64,000 nt of DNA from Xanthomonas hortorum. GTDB lineage: Bacteria > Pseudomonadota > Gammaproteobacteria > Xanthomonadales > Xanthomonadaceae. Positions 62,312 to 64,000 of the stretch are shown piece after piece. The position numbers and the translations under genes were made by a program. The notes beneath the pieces were generated by a model that was not told the origin of the DNA, did no database searches, and worked only from the letters and a program-made list of their open reading frames with translations. Position 1 is the stretch's first letter, and every line of letters begins with the position of its first letter. Location of the stretch: NCBI RefSeq assembly GCF_024339125.1, contig NZ_CP101417.1, positions 2,863,001 to 2,927,000 of the forward strand. Reading direction: 5' to 3'.

Positions 62312-64000
62312 TCAGTCTGTATCGCCATCGCTACCGGTTTGTTCGGTGTCGGACGCAGTGGCGATGCAACCGGCGTGCCACGCGGTGCCCGGCACCAGTT
62401 GCCATTGATTGCGATTGGATTCGCCGATATCGATGCGTTGCGCCGGAGCGATACACGCCGGTACAGCCTGTTTGAGCACGAATAACCAACGTTTCTCCGG
62501 CGCGTTTGCAAGCCACGGACCGGCCTTGTCCCATTGCTGCTGCCAAGACGCCTTGAAGCCGAAGTCGGTCACTGCCCGATCCGCCTGCAGCATATTCTGC
62601 TCGCGCCAGGCCAGCATGCCGAGCTCGGCATCCGGGCCGATGCGCTGACCGACGCGCTGCATCAAGCGCGCCGCCGAGCTATAGGGATCCAATGCCGGCA
62701 TCAAACCCAGGCCATATACGATCCACAGCGCTGCGGTCACCACCACCACCGCAGTGCCGGCGCGTTTGCCGCGCGACCATGCGATCGCTGCCAGGCCGAC
62801 CACGCCCAGGGCGATCAACCAGACACCCACCGACTGCATCGAGGCCAGATCCATTCCGCGCTTGAGCGCGGTGTTTTCCGCCCAATGCAGATGCAATGCG
62901 ATCCCGATACCCAATACCAGTGCGGCCACCGCAAGCAGCAGCACATAGCCGGTCAGCAGCACGCGGATGCCGCGCTTGCGCAGTAGCCCGGCCAATAGCG
63001 GTGCGGCGGCAATACACAACGCCGGCAGCATCGGAAAGATATACACCTCACGCTTGCCCGGGCTGGCGCTGAAGAACACCAGCACCAACACGCTCCAGGC
63101 AAGCAGCAGCACATAGCGCGGATCGCCGCGCCGTAGTCGTCGCCACCAGGCCGGCAGCAACCAGGGCAACAACAGGCAGCCGGGCAACCACAGCGTGGCG
63201 ATCACCTGCAGGTAGTACCAGACCGGCTTCACGTGATGCCACGCGTGTGCGTAACGGGTGCCCGTCTGCTTGAACAACAACTCATGCGCGTACGCATGCA
63301 GCACCGGGTCGTTGCTTTGCAGTAGCGCGATGCAAAGCGGCCCCAGCCACACCGCAGTTCCGGCCAGAAACGCCGGCAGTACCAACAACCAGCTGCGCCC
63401 TGCCTGCGCACGTGCCGGCAACACACACCAGTGCTTGCGCGGCAACGCCATCCACGGCAGCAACAGCAGCAGTGGCAAAAAGCCCACGCCCTTGGTCACC
63501 GTTCCCACGCCGGCCGCGAACACTCCCAGCGTCCACGCACGCCAGTCCGGCCCGCGCAGCAGATGCCGCAGCATCCCCCACAACGACAGCGTGGTCAGCG
63601 CCACCAGCACCATGTCGATCTGCGCACGCTTGGCCATCAGGCCGAACTGCAGCACCGCAAACAACGCCAGTAGCGCATGGCGCGCCACGCGCCGATTCCA
63701 TAACCGCCGCGTCAGGTCCCAGGTCAGCCACAGCGTGGCCAGGGCCGCCAGCAGCGAAGGAAGTAAAAACGCGACGGGCCAGTGCGGCACCAGCTGATAA
63801 TTGGCGGCCTGCAACCACATGAACACCGGTGGTTTTTCGGCATACAGCTCGCTACCGCGATGCGGCAGCAGCCACTGACCGGTCTCGACCATGCCGCGTG
63901 CGGCCAGCACAAAGCGCGGCTCGTCCGGCGGATTGGGCTGACGTAAGCCAAGGCCGGCCAGCAGGCTGACAACGATCAGCGCCAGCGCAACCAGCAGCAT
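62312..64000 (-). CDS. ArnT-like membrane glycosyltransferase (possibly partial at the window edge)
   Basis: At least 562 residues are encoded; the first visible ATG is exactly at the window end, so the true start may lie outside. The GT-C/PMT fold is clear: the catalytic acidic pair in 'QPNPPDEPRFVLAARGMVETG', 'LYAEKPPVFMWLQAANY', about 12 transmembrane helices and a periplasmic C-terminal domain. ArnT transfers aminoarabinose or a related sugar from an undecaprenyl carrier to lipid A. The downstream phosphatase and phosphoethanolamine transferase on the same strand support a lipid A-remodelling operon. The actual sugar is unknown. Confidence 0.88.
   Translation of the reverse strand: MLLVALALIVVSLLAGLGLRQPNPPDEPRFVLAARGMVETGQWLLPHRGSELYAEKPPVFMWLQAANYQLVPHWPVAFLLPSLLAALATLWLTWDLTRRLWNRRVARHALLALFAVLQFGLMAKRAQIDMVLVALTTLSLWGMLRHLLRGPDWRAWTLGVFAAGVGTVTKGVGFLPLLLLLPWMALPRKHWCVLPARAQAGRSWLLVLPAFLAGTAVWLGPLCIALLQSNDPVLHAYAHELLFKQTGTRYAHAWHHVKPVWYYLQVIATLWLPGCLLLPWLLPAWWRRLRRGDPRYVLLLAWSVLVLVFFSASPGKREVYIFPMLPALCIAAAPLLAGLLRKRGIRVLLTGYVLLLAVAALVLGIGIALHLHWAENTALKRGMDLASMQSVGVWLIALGVVGLAAIAWSRGKRAGTAVVVVTAALWIVYGLGLMPALDPYSSAARLMQRVGQRIGPDAELGMLAWREQNMLQADRAVTDFGFKASWQQQWDKAGPWLANAPEKRWLFVLKQAVPACIAPAQRIDIGESNRNQWQLVPGTAWHAGCIATASDTEQTGSDGDTD

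Overview
The window reads as a chromosomal segment of a Xanthomonas-type gammaproteobacterium. The evidence is its high GC content, its TonB-dependent receptors, a lexA2-imuA-imuB-dnaE2 mutagenesis cassette with a GTAC-N4-GTAC LexA2 box, an effector ending in what looks like the XVIPCD signal of the Xanthomonas antibacterial type IV secretion system, an ACE-like M2 peptidase and a tandem glycine riboswitch before gcvP. Species is not resolved.

Layout. 1-1 kb: the end of a TonB-dependent receptor and a GntR/FCD regulator. 1.2-5.2 kb: a three-subunit molybdenum aldehyde oxidoreductase operon on the minus strand. 5.4-13.3 kb: a FecI-FecR-TonB receptor trio followed by a histidine acid phosphatase/phytase and an EEP-fold enzyme fused to a jacalin-like lectin. 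13.5-14.2 kb: an AbrB-Doc toxin-antitoxin pair. 14.3-20.4 kb: the LexA2-controlled imu cassette. 20.8-33.2 kb: an HDOD protein, OPT transporter, MetA-type outer membrane protein, PQQ glucose dehydrogenase, OprB-like porin, S9 peptidase and two small hypotheticals. 33.3 kb: a PAS-AraC regulator marking the left edge of an AT-richer island.

34.0-43.9 kb is the accessory island and the most interesting part. It carries a compact RiPP cluster: a HlyD-type adaptor, a C39-peptidase ABC exporter, a 60-residue precursor with a textbook double-glycine leader, an MvdD/PsnB-like ATP-grasp ligase (graspetide maturase family) and a secreted protein of unknown function. In the predicted core the Thr and Asp residues lie in mirror-image spacing, as expected for three nested ester bridges. 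The adaptor gene is broken by an IS5-family element. A second, apparently identical copy sits at the 3' end of the cluster, nested inside an older, already decayed IS5-family element. The cluster may therefore no longer export its product in this strain.

43.9-49 kb: katE, an aldo/keto reductase and a type B carboxylesterase lipoprotein. 49.6-52.8 kb: gcvP under a tandem glycine riboswitch. 53-54.7 kb: a Bcr/CflA-type MFS exporter and a small hypothetical. 54.9-59 kb: the type IV effector and the M2 peptidase. 59.8-64 kb: a minus-strand envelope-modification operon (ArnT-like glycosyltransferase, PAP2 phosphatase, phosphoethanolamine transferase). A ~210 bp hairpin-bearing repeat occurs in inverted orientation at 49.2 and 59.3 kb, with a related hairpin at 59.6 kb.

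All assignments come from reading the translated sequence and recalling family motifs; no database search was run.
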